Assembly (NCBI GenBank): GCA_934394435.1
Contig: CAKRRN010000016.1
Location: 1 to 50,423 of the forward strand
Length of the DNA: 50,423 nucleotides
Reading direction: 5' to 3'
Origin: an uncultured Bacteroidaceae bacterium
GTDB lineage: Bacteria; Bacteroidota; Bacteroidia; Bacteroidales; Bacteroidaceae
The position numbers and the translations under genes are program-made. Below are positions 1-9,252 of the stretch, piece after piece. The notes beneath the pieces are model-generated. The model searched no databases. It worked only from the letters and a program-made list of their open reading frames with translations, and was not told the DNA's origin. Each line of letters opens with the position of its first letter. Within the stretch, counting starts at the first letter, position 1.

Positions 1-1
1 C

Positions 2-84
2 CACTTAGCTGGTACTGCAGTTTATGCTATCTGGTACTGGAGTACCAGCTAAGTGAAACTCCAGTACCACCTATATGGTACTGG
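2..84. repeat. Nested inverted repeats built on GGTACTGG
   Basis: CACTTAGCTGGTACT at 2-16 is perfectly complementary to AGTACCAGCTAAGTG at 41-55 (15 bp). Inside it, CTGGTACT (31-38) can instead pair with AGTACCAG (41-48), and CCAGTACCA (61-69) pairs with TGGTACTGG (76-84). The core GGTACTG therefore occurs at least four times in both orientations and allows alternative hairpins. It lies directly after the 3' end of the minus-strand gene ending at 85, so it may act as its terminator, but there is no clear T run. The window edge may cut the array. Confidence 0.6.
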
Positions 85-513
85 CTACAGATTCCATTGG
101 AAGTCTTCCACATAGCTGTCAAAGTCCATCGAGGAGTCTGCTCCCACTCTCTCCAAAACGATCCTCACGACTTCCTGTTCCTCTGGTGTGAACAGGATGT
201 CACCTCGTCTGCGCTTGAAGTACTGGTTGCGTCCGAAGTGAAGAATGAGTGTTGTCATGAATTTGCTGTACTGCCTGGGTAGCATTTGTTCCTGCATGTG
301 TGTGAGGCCCTTGCCATATCTCACGGGCCTGTTGCTGGCATAGAAGGTGCAGTTCTCGTCCCTGGAGCAGAGCGAGGGGTTGGCGAGACTCAGGTACTTA
401 TCAGTCTGTCCTTGCTGGCGGAATGCCTGTTGGAGGATGCATTTGTTGGCAAGCTTGCAATCGGCATGCACACACACAGGGCAGTTGGTGGGAATAGGGT
501 GTTCGCTGTCCAT
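85..513 (-). CDS. Small Cys-rich cytoplasmic protein, DUF6078-like
   Basis: 142 aa, no signal peptide or membrane segment. The N-terminal half carries a cysteine-rich pattern (CPVCVHADC at about 11-19, then KC, LC, and C residues to about 55) that looks like a small metal-binding or zinc-ribbon-like module. The C-terminal half is charged (FKRRRGDILFTPEEQEVVRIVLERVG). The order 'Cys-rich head, QAFRQ, NPSLC, YYAS-like, FGRxxYFKRRRG' resembles the Bacteroidales family DUF6078 as I remember it; the assignment is from memory of the pattern. Function unknown. The ATG at 511-513 is the only sensible start. The next gene on the same strand is 84 bp upstream, so cotranscription is possible but not shown. 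Confidence 0.6.
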   Translation of the reverse strand: MDSEHPIPTNCPVCVHADCKLANKCILQQAFRQQGQTDKYLSLANPSLCSRDENCTFYASNRPVRYGKGLTHMQEQMLPRQYSKFMTTLILHFGRNQYFKRRRGDILFTPEEQEVVRIVLERVGADSSMDFDSYVEDFQWNL

Positions 514-597
514 ATCTTTATATTTTGACGAATGGGGGGCGTATGGCTATTACGTAATTTATCTTGTCAAGTAGACGAGTCTTCTGTACATGAGGTT

Positions 598-1137
598 TTA
601 GAATTCGAAGCCGAACTTGAAGCCGATGTTATGCAGAGACTCGCGGTCGTGTAGTTCCATGTACGAATTGATCCAATAGGACTCCTTGTGAGTGTACAGT
701 ATGTATACAAAGGAGAAGTCGATGGCGAATTTGTTAGTTATGGGCATACTGACACCGATAGATGGTTCTACGTAGCCACCTTTGAAGTCTCCTACGCTAC
801 CACCACCTTTGAAGTCAAGATAAGGGCTGATGGGTTTGTTGAGGAAATTGATACGTGCCTGTCCGAAGATAGGGGCTATGACAGTAGCGCCATCAGAGTT
901 GGAATTGGAGCTTAGGTCAACTCCTATACCAGCACCAACAAAAAAGGTTGGATTGATTTGTACACCATGCGAGGTGGTGAAGGAAAAGGATGTGCTACTC
1001 TCACCATCGTAGAATGCTGATCCCAGTCCGATGTTGCCAAATCCCTTGTATGCCATATGACGGTCGCGGAATTCGCTCTGTGCCATGGCTGAAGCACAAA
1101 GTAATGCCATGAAGGCGAGTGTAAAGAGTTTCTTCAT
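598..1137 (-). CDS. Outer-membrane beta-barrel protein
   Basis: 179 aa. A clear Sec signal peptide (MKKLFTLAFMALLCASAMAQ, cleavage after AMA-Q) is followed by alternating hydrophobic/polar strands rich in Gly and aromatics (GFGNIGLGSAFYDG, FFVGAGIGVDL, PYLDFKGGGSVGDF, FAIDFSFVYILY) and ends in the aromatic-terminated strand IGFKFGFEF, the usual Bam-recognised C-terminus. This fits the small outer-membrane beta-barrel (OMP_b-brl/OmpW-like) proteins common in Bacteroidales. Size predicts about eight strands. Substrate or role unknown; such proteins are structural, porin-like or adhesive. A TATATTTG box lies on the minus strand about 125 bp upstream. Confidence 0.75.
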   Translation of the reverse strand: MKKLFTLAFMALLCASAMAQSEFRDRHMAYKGFGNIGLGSAFYDGESSTSFSFTTSHGVQINPTFFVGAGIGVDLSSNSNSDGATVIAPIFGQARINFLNKPISPYLDFKGGGSVGDFKGGYVEPSIGVSMPITNKFAIDFSFVYILYTHKESYWINSYMELHDRESLHNIGFKFGFEF

Positions 1138-1377
1138 TGTATGAATTGTTTATAGTGAATGGTCTTTGATAAATGATTTGTTACTTATGCCTTTATGATG
1201 TTTTTCGTTATCAGTGTTATGCATCTTATGGCTCAAATGCTTCAAAGGCATGGCTTTCATTTGCAAATATAGTCTTTTTTGTGCACAAAGGAATTAGAAA
1301 TGAGGTGAAATGTGGCAAGAAATATGAAGTGGTACAATCTTGCAAGGTAAAAGTCTGTGAGCTGAGTCTTCAGCTGG
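1138..1377. other. Intergenic spacer, no gene seen
   Basis: About 240 bp, AT-rich, between the start of the barrel gene and the stop of the large helicase gene, both on the minus strand. It holds a possible minus-strand -7 box TATATTTG (complement of 1264-1271). No convincing ORF or hairpin terminator was found. Confidence 0.5.
1264..1271 (-). promoter_or_regulatory. Possible -7 box for the barrel gene at 598-1137
   Basis: Reads TATATTTG on the minus strand, matching TAnnTTTG. No good TTTG element lies 19-21 nt upstream, and the leader would be about 120 nt, so this is tentative. Confidence 0.35.
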
Positions 1378-4300
1378 TTATCGCGTCCTGACAGACGTGT
1401 CGCGTGCTTGGGTGGGTGGCAAGGCATTACGGTTCTTGAGTGTAAGGTCTGCCAGCAGTACAGCGCTCTCTTCTTCCTCCTTAGGAGCGTCCTTAGGTTT
1501 CCATGCCACGATGAATCGCACCGAAGCAGATGTTACCTCATAGCCTCTGGTTTGCCAATCCTGTATCGTGGACTGCATCTTTTGGGAAAGCTGGACCACG
1601 GGAAAGCCTGTGCGTGTATTATATAAAAGGTAGTCTCTGTAGGTCAGTTCATCCCCAGCCGTAAGAGAGAGAACTTCTCGCTTGCGAGACTTGAAGAAGC
1701 CCAGGTTTACCTCCTTGTAGTTGAGTTGCAGTACGATTTCGTCAGGCAGCGAGTATTCCTGAGTATCAGTATTCGAAAGGTCTGGTCTGATGCAGTTAAA
1801 TATAGTCCCATCTGTATGAATAGACAGTTTTTCCTTTGCCCGTGTGATAGCCACGTAGAATTTGCGACATTGTTCCTCGGTCAGCACAATTCTCCCTGTG
1901 ACCATCATGTACACATTGTCATATTCACGTCCCTTGGACTTGTGTATGGTAGAGACGATGACTTCATTATTCCTGCCTGACGTATCGCAGAAGTCCTCTA
2001 CTGATGACTCAAAGAGATATTCCTGGAGGTCGCTGAGATATTTGACATTGTTGGTCTTCTCGAATAGTTCTATACATCGCTTGATATATGGTAGACTGCT
2101 GCTTGTGGCATAGTGACTGTATGTCTTGTTTTTTGCACCCTCCCATGTTTCATCAGAGATAATGGCACGGCTATGGGAAGAGTCTTTTCCTTGTCTCAAC
2201 TGCTTAAGAAAGTAACGTACCTCAGCCAGATTCCAAAAACGGAATCCGTCCGTTGCTTGTACAAGCCGGCTGTTGATACCATGTTTGCGCAGCAGAGCCA
2301 CCATGATGACCGCTTCTTCGTTGGTTTGTGTCAGCAAGCATGTGGTACCCTTATCCTGACTGGTCTGAACGCATCGGACCAGTGGTTCATAGAGGCATGA
2401 TGAGGTATAGTGGGTAATCTCCACGCAACCCTCGTGCTGGCTCATGGACAGGATGGGCGTACGCTTCATTCTGTGCCGAATAAGACGTGCGAAGGAGTTG
2501 GCTGCATCCACGATGTGACGTGTACTTCTGAAGTTCTCTGTCATCTCAATAAACCTGGCATCCTTCTCCTGCGTGAGCCTAAACATGTGCTGTGAACTCG
2601 ATCCTCGGAATGCATAGATGTTTTGGTCATCATCACCTACGGCTATCACCCTCATGTCTTCGTTGGCATCCATCAAAGCCTTTACCAGCGCATACTCATC
2701 CTCTCCCATGTCCTGTGCCTCATCGATGACCAGCACCAGTTTCCCGATTTTGCTTGGCTCCACTTCGCCTTGTTTGATGAGCTCTGCGGCTTTCCCCACC
2801 ACATTATCCATCTCTTCCACATTACCTGTGCGTCCCAGCAGGTCGAAGCAATAGGCGTGAAATGTCTTTATCTCTACAAAGTGGGCGGCGTTGCCTATCA
2901 ACTGCATCAGTCGTTGCTTAAACTCTGTGGCTGCTGCCCGTGAGAAGGTGAGCATCAAGAGTTGCTCATGTTTCACGTCTTCAAGGATGAGTAGGGAGGC
3001 CAGTTTGTGTACCAGCACGCGTGTCTTTCCACTGCCAGGTCCTGCCGCGACCACAATGCAGCGTGAGTCCTTGTCGGAAATTACCTCCATCTGCTTTTGG
3101 GATAATTGCCCCATTAGTTGTCTGTACTTCTTGGGCGAGAGGTTGCGCTGTATTTCATCCTGCCTTTCTCCTTTAAAGTATTTTGCAAGGAACTTCCGAT
3201 AATCCATCTGAAAGTAGTCATGTACATATTGTAGTGCGGCGTTGTAGTCTTTAACCATTAGATTGGCATATTCGCCTACGATATGTATTTGCTGCATTTT
3301 CATCTGGTAGAAGTCATTGAGCAGCCTGTAATCCTCTTGCTTGTACTTAAATCGGCTCTCTTTGATTCTGCGTATGTCCATGGTATTGTATAGCACCAGG
3401 AATCCACCTTCCAATTTTAGTGCGTCTATCTTAGACAGGTAGAGTAAGGCCTCCTCTACGTCCTCCAGTGTTACAGATTCCTCATCCTGGAAGAGTGACT
3501 TGGCATTCTGTTCCTCCAGTTCTTTCTGCAACTCCACAACAGAGAACTGTATGCAGGTTCTTTGCGTGTCGTTTGTGGTTCTTTCTGTAACCTTCCCGTA
3601 TAGCCATTCTACAGCAAAGCGGCAAATGGCCATTCTTTTCTCGTATCGTTTTAGAGTCTGCTCCTGACTGTGTATCCTCTCTATGGTTACACCCTGCATC
3701 GCTTCTCCATTTTTTCTGCAATGCATATATCTTCTTATCGCAAGAAAATAGAGCAGGGTCTTTACATCTTTTTCTCTAGCTGTGAATATACCGCTGTTTG
3801 TGGCACTCTCGTTGATTTGCTTATATGTGGTACATAGCGATTCGTCGGTTACATGACTTATGATGTATTGTTCTAACCTGGCGAAGCGTTCCAGGCGCAT
3901 TTTGGTCTTACGTTCTGTGGCATCATCGTCCAGTAAGTAGGCTGACATATCAAGGTTGTTGGCCAGAATACCCTCTTGGGTCATGCGTTCCACAGCCGAT
4001 ACGACTTCTCTTTTACTGAGCCCAAGAATGTCAGCCAGATAGTCAATCCTTGACTCAGCCTGTTCTTCATCGTTGGATGTATATTTCTTTGAGATGAGTG
4101 ACTTGATGATTCTTACTGCATTTTCGCTTTCTCCGTTTTCGAAGAAGCGTGAGGATTCCAGCCGTTTTCTTGCCTCGTCCATGTTTCTGACAGTGATGCC
4201 TGTGGCATATACATGAGGCACATTGCTCCCTCGCTCGATGTAGCCTGCCTGTTCTAAAGCCGCCAGTGCTGTACGCACTCTCATCTCAATATCTGTAACG

Positions 4301-6309
4301 GAATCGTCCCATCCTGCCTGCCGTGCTATTTCTAATGCCGACTTGCAGAATCTTTCCCTTTGTTTGGTAAAGTATCTGACAGCACTCCACACCTGGTTGA
4401 TTTCCTTGAGGCTCAGTTTTGTCTGGTTGAGCAAAATGAAATGCTTGTCTAGGTCGTCATCGCCATAGAGTACGAAGCACCTTGCGCTTAGATGTGGGTC
4501 TCGTCCTGCGCGTCCAGCCTCTTGTACATAATTCTCCAGTGAGTCAGATATGTCATAGTGAATCACCAGTCCCACGTCTTTCTTGTCAACTCCCATTCCA
4601 AAGGCTGAGGTAGCAACGATGATGCGCACACGGTCGTTCATGAATGCGTCTTGGTTAGCTATTTTCTCATCAGATCCCATACGCCCATTGAATGGCAGAG
4701 CCTTGAAGCCATCTCTGCTTAGTTTTGAAGCCAAGTCACATGTGCGTTTTGTGCGTGACACATATACAATTGTGGGGCAGTCGCTGGCAGACACCAGTGC
4801 CCTAAGCTTATTATACTTATCTTCCTCCGACTCAGAATGAATTACCGAATAGTGGAGGTTGGTTCGTGCGGCAGAAGAGGCTAAGAGTGTGAGGTCAAGA
4901 CCAAGGTTCTGCTTGAAGTAGTCGCAGATGTCTTGTATGACTTTTTGTTTGGCAGTGGCTGTGAAGCAAGACACAGGAATGGGGTGGGAGAGTCCTTTCT
5001 GTTCCTGGAGTCTCTTGATGAAGTGCGCGATGTACATATAGTCTACGCGGAAGTCTTGTCCCCAGGCTGAGAAGCAGTGTGCCTCGTCAATGACAAATCT
5101 TACCACGTGTCTTGCCATGAGAATTCTCTCGATGGTCTTAGAGCGAAGCATCTCGGGCGCGATATACAGCAAGGATACTCCACCGTCCTGTACGCGCTGT
5201 ATGCAGTTGGCTCTTGTTATCGGGTCCAGTAGTCCATTGATGGTGGCCACCTCGGTAATGCCTCGTTCTGCCAAATTATCTACTTGGTCTTTCATTAGGG
5301 AGAGCAGGGGAGAAATGACCACTGTGAGTCCATGCACAGTCTGTCCTGCTATCAGCGCGGGCAACTGAAACGTGAGTGATTTGCCACCTCCTGTGGGGAA
5401 AATGGCAAGCAGAGATTTCTCCTCGATAGCAGCCTGGCATGCTTGTTCCTGCAGAGGTTCTCCCTCGTAGGTGCGAAACTCATCATAGCCAAAGAATTTT
5501 TTAAGATTGCGATGTATGTCCAGTTTGCTTTCACAGTAGGCACACCTGCCTCTACAAGGCTTTTCTCGTAAGAGTGTCATCACGTGTTCGACTGCAGGAT
5601 ATTGGTGAAGCACCCAACCTGGAGTGATAGAGCGATGATCAGATGTCTCAATCAGGGCTAAGGCGTAAGCCAGTTCGCAGGGGTATTTCCTGATCATCAT
5701 GGCGATGTCGGCATGGGAGCAGATTAGCCCTTCGTAGACGCCTATTATGAGTTTGGACAGATTCCTGGTATTATTGTTAGCATTCACCATGCTTAGGAAA
5801 CCCTGAAACTCATATTGCTTTGCTAACAATCCTGTGTATATCTGTCTCTTTTCTTTGGGAAGGGCAGCCCATCTCTCAATCTCATCCTCTAATAGAATCT
5901 TTGCCTTCTTGCAGTCATTCACGGGATTGTTTGCCTGCTCCGACAACAGTTTGTCATCCTTGACCAGGTTGTGGTATGGATGTTCGGGGAAAAGCAGAGG
6001 GGACATATATAGGGTGTCTACCAGTGTCCATTGTTTCTGCCCATCGGGAAACAGGTATTTGGCATCATGATGCACAATGTTGTGACCACAGATATAGTCA
6101 CATTCTTTTATAAAGTCGAGTGCGTCTGGGCGTGAGGCAGAGTGGAATACAGCCTCGTCTTGACGGAGTATGCCAATATCATGTATTTTGTGGTCTTTCA
6201 GTCCTACTTCAGTGTCGATGAATGCGTAGCGCAGGGAGTTGAGGTCGGGGATTGAAGTATTTTCCTCGACTTCCTCTATTCCCATAAGCTTTTTCCATAT
6301 CGATGGCAT
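1378..6309 (-). CDS. Exonuclease-like / RecQ helicase / UvrD-like helicase fusion protein
   Basis: 1643 aa. Domain order: (1) residues about 28-140, a DEDD 3'-5' exonuclease-like fold: FIDTEV (D32, E34), GHNIVHHD (75-82, D82), NPVNDCKKA (D132); (2) Cys cluster CRGRCAYC at 252-259; (3) RecQ helicase from about 275: TGGGKS Walker A (307-311), DEAHCFSAWGQDFR (about 409), motif VI QEAGRAGRD near 595, with a winged-helix-like region after it; (4) a superfamily-1 UvrD/PcrA-like helicase: AGPGSGKT (about 1086), DEAQD (about 1195), GDDDQNIYAFRG (about 1222), STIHKSKGREYD, VAITRAKEKL (about 1487); (5) a short C-terminal domain. It should be a cytoplasmic DNA repair or recombination enzyme carrying two 3'-5' motors. 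It stands alone, with no obvious defence-island partners nearby. Helicase calls are firm; exonuclease activity is less sure because the usual DEDDh His is Asn in NPVND. Confidence 0.9.
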   Translation of the reverse strand: MPSIWKKLMGIEEVEENTSIPDLNSLRYAFIDTEVGLKDHKIHDIGILRQDEAVFHSASRPDALDFIKECDYICGHNIVHHDAKYLFPDGQKQWTLVDTLYMSPLLFPEHPYHNLVKDDKLLSEQANNPVNDCKKAKILLEDEIERWAALPKEKRQIYTGLLAKQYEFQGFLSMVNANNNTRNLSKLIIGVYEGLICSHADIAMMIRKYPCELAYALALIETSDHRSITPGWVLHQYPAVEHVMTLLREKPCRGRCAYCESKLDIHRNLKKFFGYDEFRTYEGEPLQEQACQAAIEEKSLLAIFPTGGGKSLTFQLPALIAGQTVHGLTVVISPLLSLMKDQVDNLAERGITEVATINGLLDPITRANCIQRVQDGGVSLLYIAPEMLRSKTIERILMARHVVRFVIDEAHCFSAWGQDFRVDYMYIAHFIKRLQEQKGLSHPIPVSCFTATAKQKVIQDICDYFKQNLGLDLTLLASSAARTNLHYSVIHSESEEDKYNKLRALVSASDCPTIVYVSRTKRTCDLASKLSRDGFKALPFNGRMGSDEKIANQDAFMNDRVRIIVATSAFGMGVDKKDVGLVIHYDISDSLENYVQEAGRAGRDPHLSARCFVLYGDDDLDKHFILLNQTKLSLKEINQVWSAVRYFTKQRERFCKSALEIARQAGWDDSVTDIEMRVRTALAALEQAGYIERGSNVPHVYATGITVRNMDEARKRLESSRFFENGESENAVRIIKSLISKKYTSNDEEQAESRIDYLADILGLSKREVVSAVERMTQEGILANNLDMSAYLLDDDATERKTKMRLERFARLEQYIISHVTDESLCTTYKQINESATNSGIFTAREKDVKTLLYFLAIRRYMHCRKNGEAMQGVTIERIHSQEQTLKRYEKRMAICRFAVEWLYGKVTERTTNDTQRTCIQFSVVELQKELEEQNAKSLFQDEESVTLEDVEEALLYLSKIDALKLEGGFLVLYNTMDIRRIKESRFKYKQEDYRLLNDFYQMKMQQIHIVGEYANLMVKDYNAALQYVHDYFQMDYRKFLAKYFKGERQDEIQRNLSPKKYRQLMGQLSQKQMEVISDKDSRCIVVAAGPGSGKTRVLVHKLASLLILEDVKHEQLLMLTFSRAAATEFKQRLMQLIGNAAHFVEIKTFHAYCFDLLGRTGNVEEMDNVVGKAAELIKQGEVEPSKIGKLVLVIDEAQDMGEDEYALVKALMDANEDMRVIAVGDDDQNIYAFRGSSSQHMFRLTQEKDARFIEMTENFRSTRHIVDAANSFARLIRHRMKRTPILSMSQHEGCVEITHYTSSCLYEPLVRCVQTSQDKGTTCLLTQTNEEAVIMVALLRKHGINSRLVQATDGFRFWNLAEVRYFLKQLRQGKDSSHSRAIISDETWEGAKNKTYSHYATSSSLPYIKRCIELFEKTNNVKYLSDLQEYLFESSVEDFCDTSGRNNEVIVSTIHKSKGREYDNVYMMVTGRIVLTEEQCRKFYVAITRAKEKLSIHTDGTIFNCIRPDLSNTDTQEYSLPDEIVLQLNYKEVNLGFFKSRKREVLSLTAGDELTYRDYLLYNTRTGFPVVQLSQKMQSTIQDWQTRGYEVTSASVRFIVAWKPKDAPKEEEESAVLLADLTLKNRNALPPTQARDTSVRTR

Positions 6310-6482
6310 AAGCAGGTCTGTGTGTGTCTTTAGCGGTATTCTTTTGTTGCCTTAAAGTTAGGCATTTTGAGCGAGACGGACATGCGTGAGTCTTTCTTTT
6401 TTCGCTCGATTTCTAAGAAAGGTGAGGGCAGGGGTGTGTCTTGCGAATTCTGTAGGCTACACCCTTGCCAGATGTGTGTTCC

Positions 6483-7313
6483 TTACAGTCCCTTGAGCCA
6501 TTCCTCCATCAGTTTGGGCCATTTGGAGGCTACCTCAGCCAGGTTGGCGCGTAGGCCGTATCCATGCTTGCCCTTCTCATAGACGTGTAGCTCCACAGGA
6601 ATCTTGTGGTCGCGCAGGGCATGGGCGATGACAAAGGCACTGTTGCCATAGGGGTCCTCTTCGGTCTGGAATACGAAGAAGGGGGGAGTCTGCTCAGTGA
6701 TGGTCAGTTCGGGAGTGAGTGTGTGGTTCTCTCCTTCGTCCATGTAGGCAGGATAGATGAGTGCTGCAAAGTCGGGGCGTGCAGAGAGTGTGTCAATGTC
6801 ATCAATGGCTGTGTAACTTGGAGTCTGGAATCTGGTGGCAGCCCTGGCACTCAAACTTGCTCCTGCTGAGAAGCCCATTACACCAATCTGCTTGTCAGGA
6901 TTCTCTGCTCTAACCATGCGTATGGCACGCTGTACGTCCTGCAGAGCACCTTCGCGGTTCTTGGGCACGCGGTAGCGAAGCACGTAGGCTGTGTGTCCCA
7001 GGGTGTTGAGCCACTGTGCTATCTCTGTTCCCTCATGGTTTACTGCCAGGATATTGTAGCCTCCACCTGGACAAACGATGATAACCTTTCCCTTAGGAGA
7101 ATTCACTACGGGAAATTTCTGTAGTGTAGGCACAGGCATCTGCTCGATGCGCAGTATGCCGTCCTTGCCCATGGTTTGCTTCTTTGTACCATCCTTTAAG
7201 ATTACCTCGGCAGGGTGGTTCTTGGGCCAGATATTTTTCTCGCTATCCTGTGCCCATGTGGGATTTGCCAGCATCAAGGCTGATGCCAGTAGCATGGTTT
7301 TAGTCTTATTCAT
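6483..7313 (-). CDS. Secreted alpha/beta hydrolase, acetyl/feruloyl esterase-like
   Basis: 276 aa from the ATG at 7311-7313. An upstream in-frame ATG (7343) would bury the signal peptide MNKTKTMLLASALMLANPTWAQ, so the later start is preferred. After export the mature protein shows an oxyanion loop (VIIVCPGGGYNILAVNHEG), the nucleophile elbow GFSAG, an acid residue in TEEDPYGN and the catalytic His in KGKHGYG. This pattern is that of the BD-FAE-like/acetylxylan esterase-like subset of alpha/beta hydrolases, which remove acetyl or feruloyl groups from hemicellulose; the substrate is inferred. It is the last gene of the GH43 - MATE - phosphoesterase - esterase run. A GH43 enzyme in the same operon supports a plant-polysaccharide role. 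Confidence 0.8.
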   Translation of the reverse strand: MNKTKTMLLASALMLANPTWAQDSEKNIWPKNHPAEVILKDGTKKQTMGKDGILRIEQMPVPTLQKFPVVNSPKGKVIIVCPGGGYNILAVNHEGTEIAQWLNTLGHTAYVLRYRVPKNREGALQDVQRAIRMVRAENPDKQIGVMGFSAGASLSARAATRFQTPSYTAIDDIDTLSARPDFAALIYPAYMDEGENHTLTPELTITEQTPPFFVFQTEEDPYGNSAFVIAHALRDHKIPVELHVYEKGKHGYGLRANLAEVASKWPKLMEEWLKGL

Positions 7314-7345
7314 AGGTTCTGTGTTAATAGTGTCTTGTTCCATTT

Positions 7346-7843
7346 TTATTTTTCTCTTGGTATCTCTATAACCTCCAAATCTTTGAATGTGCTGTTGTCA
7401 ATGGTCAGTCGTACGAGTGTGCGTACTTGCTGCCAGCCCTGCAGTCCTGCGGCTCCTGGGTTGATGTGGAGTAGACCCAGTTTCGGATCGCGTTGTACCT
7501 TCAGTATGTGGCTGTGGCCACTGATAAATAGAGAGGGTGGGTTGGTAAAGAGTGTGTGGCGGATGTGTGCATCGTAGTGCCCTGGATAACCTCCAATGTG
7601 AGTCATCAGCACATCTGCACCCTCGCAGGTGAAACGTAGGTCGGCGGTGAAAACTCTACGCAACTCTCCTCCATCGGCATTGCCATACACAGCCCTCACA
7701 GGACGAAACTTCTGCAGACGGCTGATGAGTTCCATTCCTCCGATGTCTCCTGCATGCCATATTTCATCGCATGGTTCGAAGTAGCGTAGGTAACGGTCGT
7801 CCCAGTATCCGTGTGTGTCGCTAATGAGTCCTATCCTCTTCAT
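7346..7843 (-). CDS. YfcE/MJ0936-type metallophosphoesterase
   Basis: 165 aa, cytoplasmic. All calcineurin-like metal ligands of the short YfcE family are visible: SDTHG (D9, H11), HAGDIGG (GD), YGNADG (GNxD), MTHIGG (TH) and SGHSH near residue 117, followed by the family's typical ending HINPGAAGL. Members are dimetal phosphodiesterases with weak activity on artificial substrates; the physiological substrate is usually unknown. It lies 20 bp after the MATE gene and 32 bp before the esterase start, so it is probably cotranscribed. Nothing in the sequence ties its job to carbohydrate use. Confidence 0.85.
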   Translation of the reverse strand: MKRIGLISDTHGYWDDRYLRYFEPCDEIWHAGDIGGMELISRLQKFRPVRAVYGNADGGELRRVFTADLRFTCEGADVLMTHIGGYPGHYDAHIRHTLFTNPPSLFISGHSHILKVQRDPKLGLLHINPGAAGLQGWQQVRTLVRLTIDNSTFKDLEVIEIPREK

Positions 7844-7863
7844 AATATTTTATATGTATATGC

Positions 7864-9252
7864 TTATGCGTTGTCCTGTTTTTGTGTGTTTGCCTCACTT
7901 TTTCTGCGTAGCTTTACAATCAGGTACCACATCATGCCACATGCTGTAAAGAAACTTATGGCATCACTCACGGGCATACTTATCCATACTCCGTCTAGTC
8001 CCCACCAGTGTGGCAACAAGGTCAGCATGGGTACCAGAAAGAGTAGCTGACGCGTGACGCTTAGGAAGATACTCTTGGCTGCGTGACCAATGCTCTGGAA
8101 GAAGTTTCCTATTACCATTTGTGCTCCCACCAATGGGAACATTGCTACGATGATGCGGTAGGCACGAACAGCCTTTTCTGTTAGCTCGTCTCCTGCACCG
8201 AAAATATGAATTACCTGTGTTGGCAGAAACTCTCCAATGAGCGTTGCAGTGAGTGTGACCAGTGTTGCGCAGGCTATGGTGAGGCGTAGTACAGCCCATA
8301 CACGGTGATCCTTGCGTGCTCCCCAGTTGTATCCGACGATGGGTTGCATGCCTTGTACAAGTCCCAATACGATGGTCACGAAGAGAAACACCACGCGGTT
8401 GACAATACCATAAGCACCAATAGCCATATCGCCTCCTATGTCTAATAGGCGTCGATTGATGATTAGTACCACCAGGCATGCGCAACAGTTCATCAGAAAT
8501 GGACTCATGCCGATGGTTATACACTGGCGTACAATATCACTTTTCAGTTTGTAGATACCCCTGCGAAGATGCAAAAGTTCAGTGGGACGGCTGAACAGAC
8601 GAAGCTGTATGCCAAGGGCTATCACTTGGGATAGAATAGTAGCCCATGCGGCTCCCTGTATACCCCAGTTTAATACAAAAATGAATAGTGGGTCAAGAAT
8701 GACATTGACTATGATGGCAATGAATGTGCAGTTCATCGCCAGTCGGGGATGTCCTGCACTGCGGAGGATGGCATTGAGACCATAGTAGCAGTGCGTCACT
8801 ACATTGCCCAGCATGATGATGCGCATGTATTCGCGAGCGTAGGGCAGGGTGGATTCGCTTGCTCCGAAGAGGTATAGGATGCTATCGAGGAATGGCCAAC
8901 AAACCACGGTGAGTGAGATGCCCAGTATGATGTTAAGTGTGAGCGTATTGCCCAAAATGTTTTGTGCTACCTCATATTTCCCTTGTCCCAAGCGTACGCT
9001 GATGACGGTGCTTGCGCCTACGCCTACCATTGCACCGAAGGCTGCTGCAAGATTCATAAACGGACTTGCTACAGCCATACCGCTTATACCAATGTCTCCA
9101 ACTCCCTGTCCTACGAAAATACTATCAACGATATTATATACAGATGAGGCTACCATTGCCACGATAGCTGGTAGCGCATAACTGGCTAATAATCGGCTTA
9201 CGGGCAGTTCGCCCAATTCTGTGGGGATGTATTGTCTTGCTTCCTGGCTCAT
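7864..9252 (-). CDS. MATE-family multidrug/organic cation antiporter
   Basis: 462 aa with about twelve hydrophobic helices in two homologous halves. Family signatures include the N-terminal ASYALPAIVAMVASSVYNIVDSIFVGQGVG, the FMNLAAAFGAMVGVGASTVISVRLGQG loop, and in the second half LGLVQGMQPIVGYNWGARK. This is the NorM/DinF-type MATE exporter that uses an H+ or Na+ gradient to expel organic cations. Its ATG overlaps the GH43 stop (ATGA, 9249-9252), which indicates translational coupling. Substrate cannot be told from sequence. A short cytoplasmic tail rich in Lys and Gln ends the protein. Confidence 0.9.
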   Translation of the reverse strand: MSQEARQYIPTELGELPVSRLLASYALPAIVAMVASSVYNIVDSIFVGQGVGDIGISGMAVASPFMNLAAAFGAMVGVGASTVISVRLGQGKYEVAQNILGNTLTLNIILGISLTVVCWPFLDSILYLFGASESTLPYAREYMRIIMLGNVVTHCYYGLNAILRSAGHPRLAMNCTFIAIIVNVILDPLFIFVLNWGIQGAAWATILSQVIALGIQLRLFSRPTELLHLRRGIYKLKSDIVRQCITIGMSPFLMNCCACLVVLIINRRLLDIGGDMAIGAYGIVNRVVFLFVTIVLGLVQGMQPIVGYNWGARKDHRVWAVLRLTIACATLVTLTATLIGEFLPTQVIHIFGAGDELTEKAVRAYRIIVAMFPLVGAQMVIGNFFQSIGHAAKSIFLSVTRQLLFLVPMLTLLPHWWGLDGVWISMPVSDAISFFTACGMMWYLIVKLRRKSEANTQKQDNA

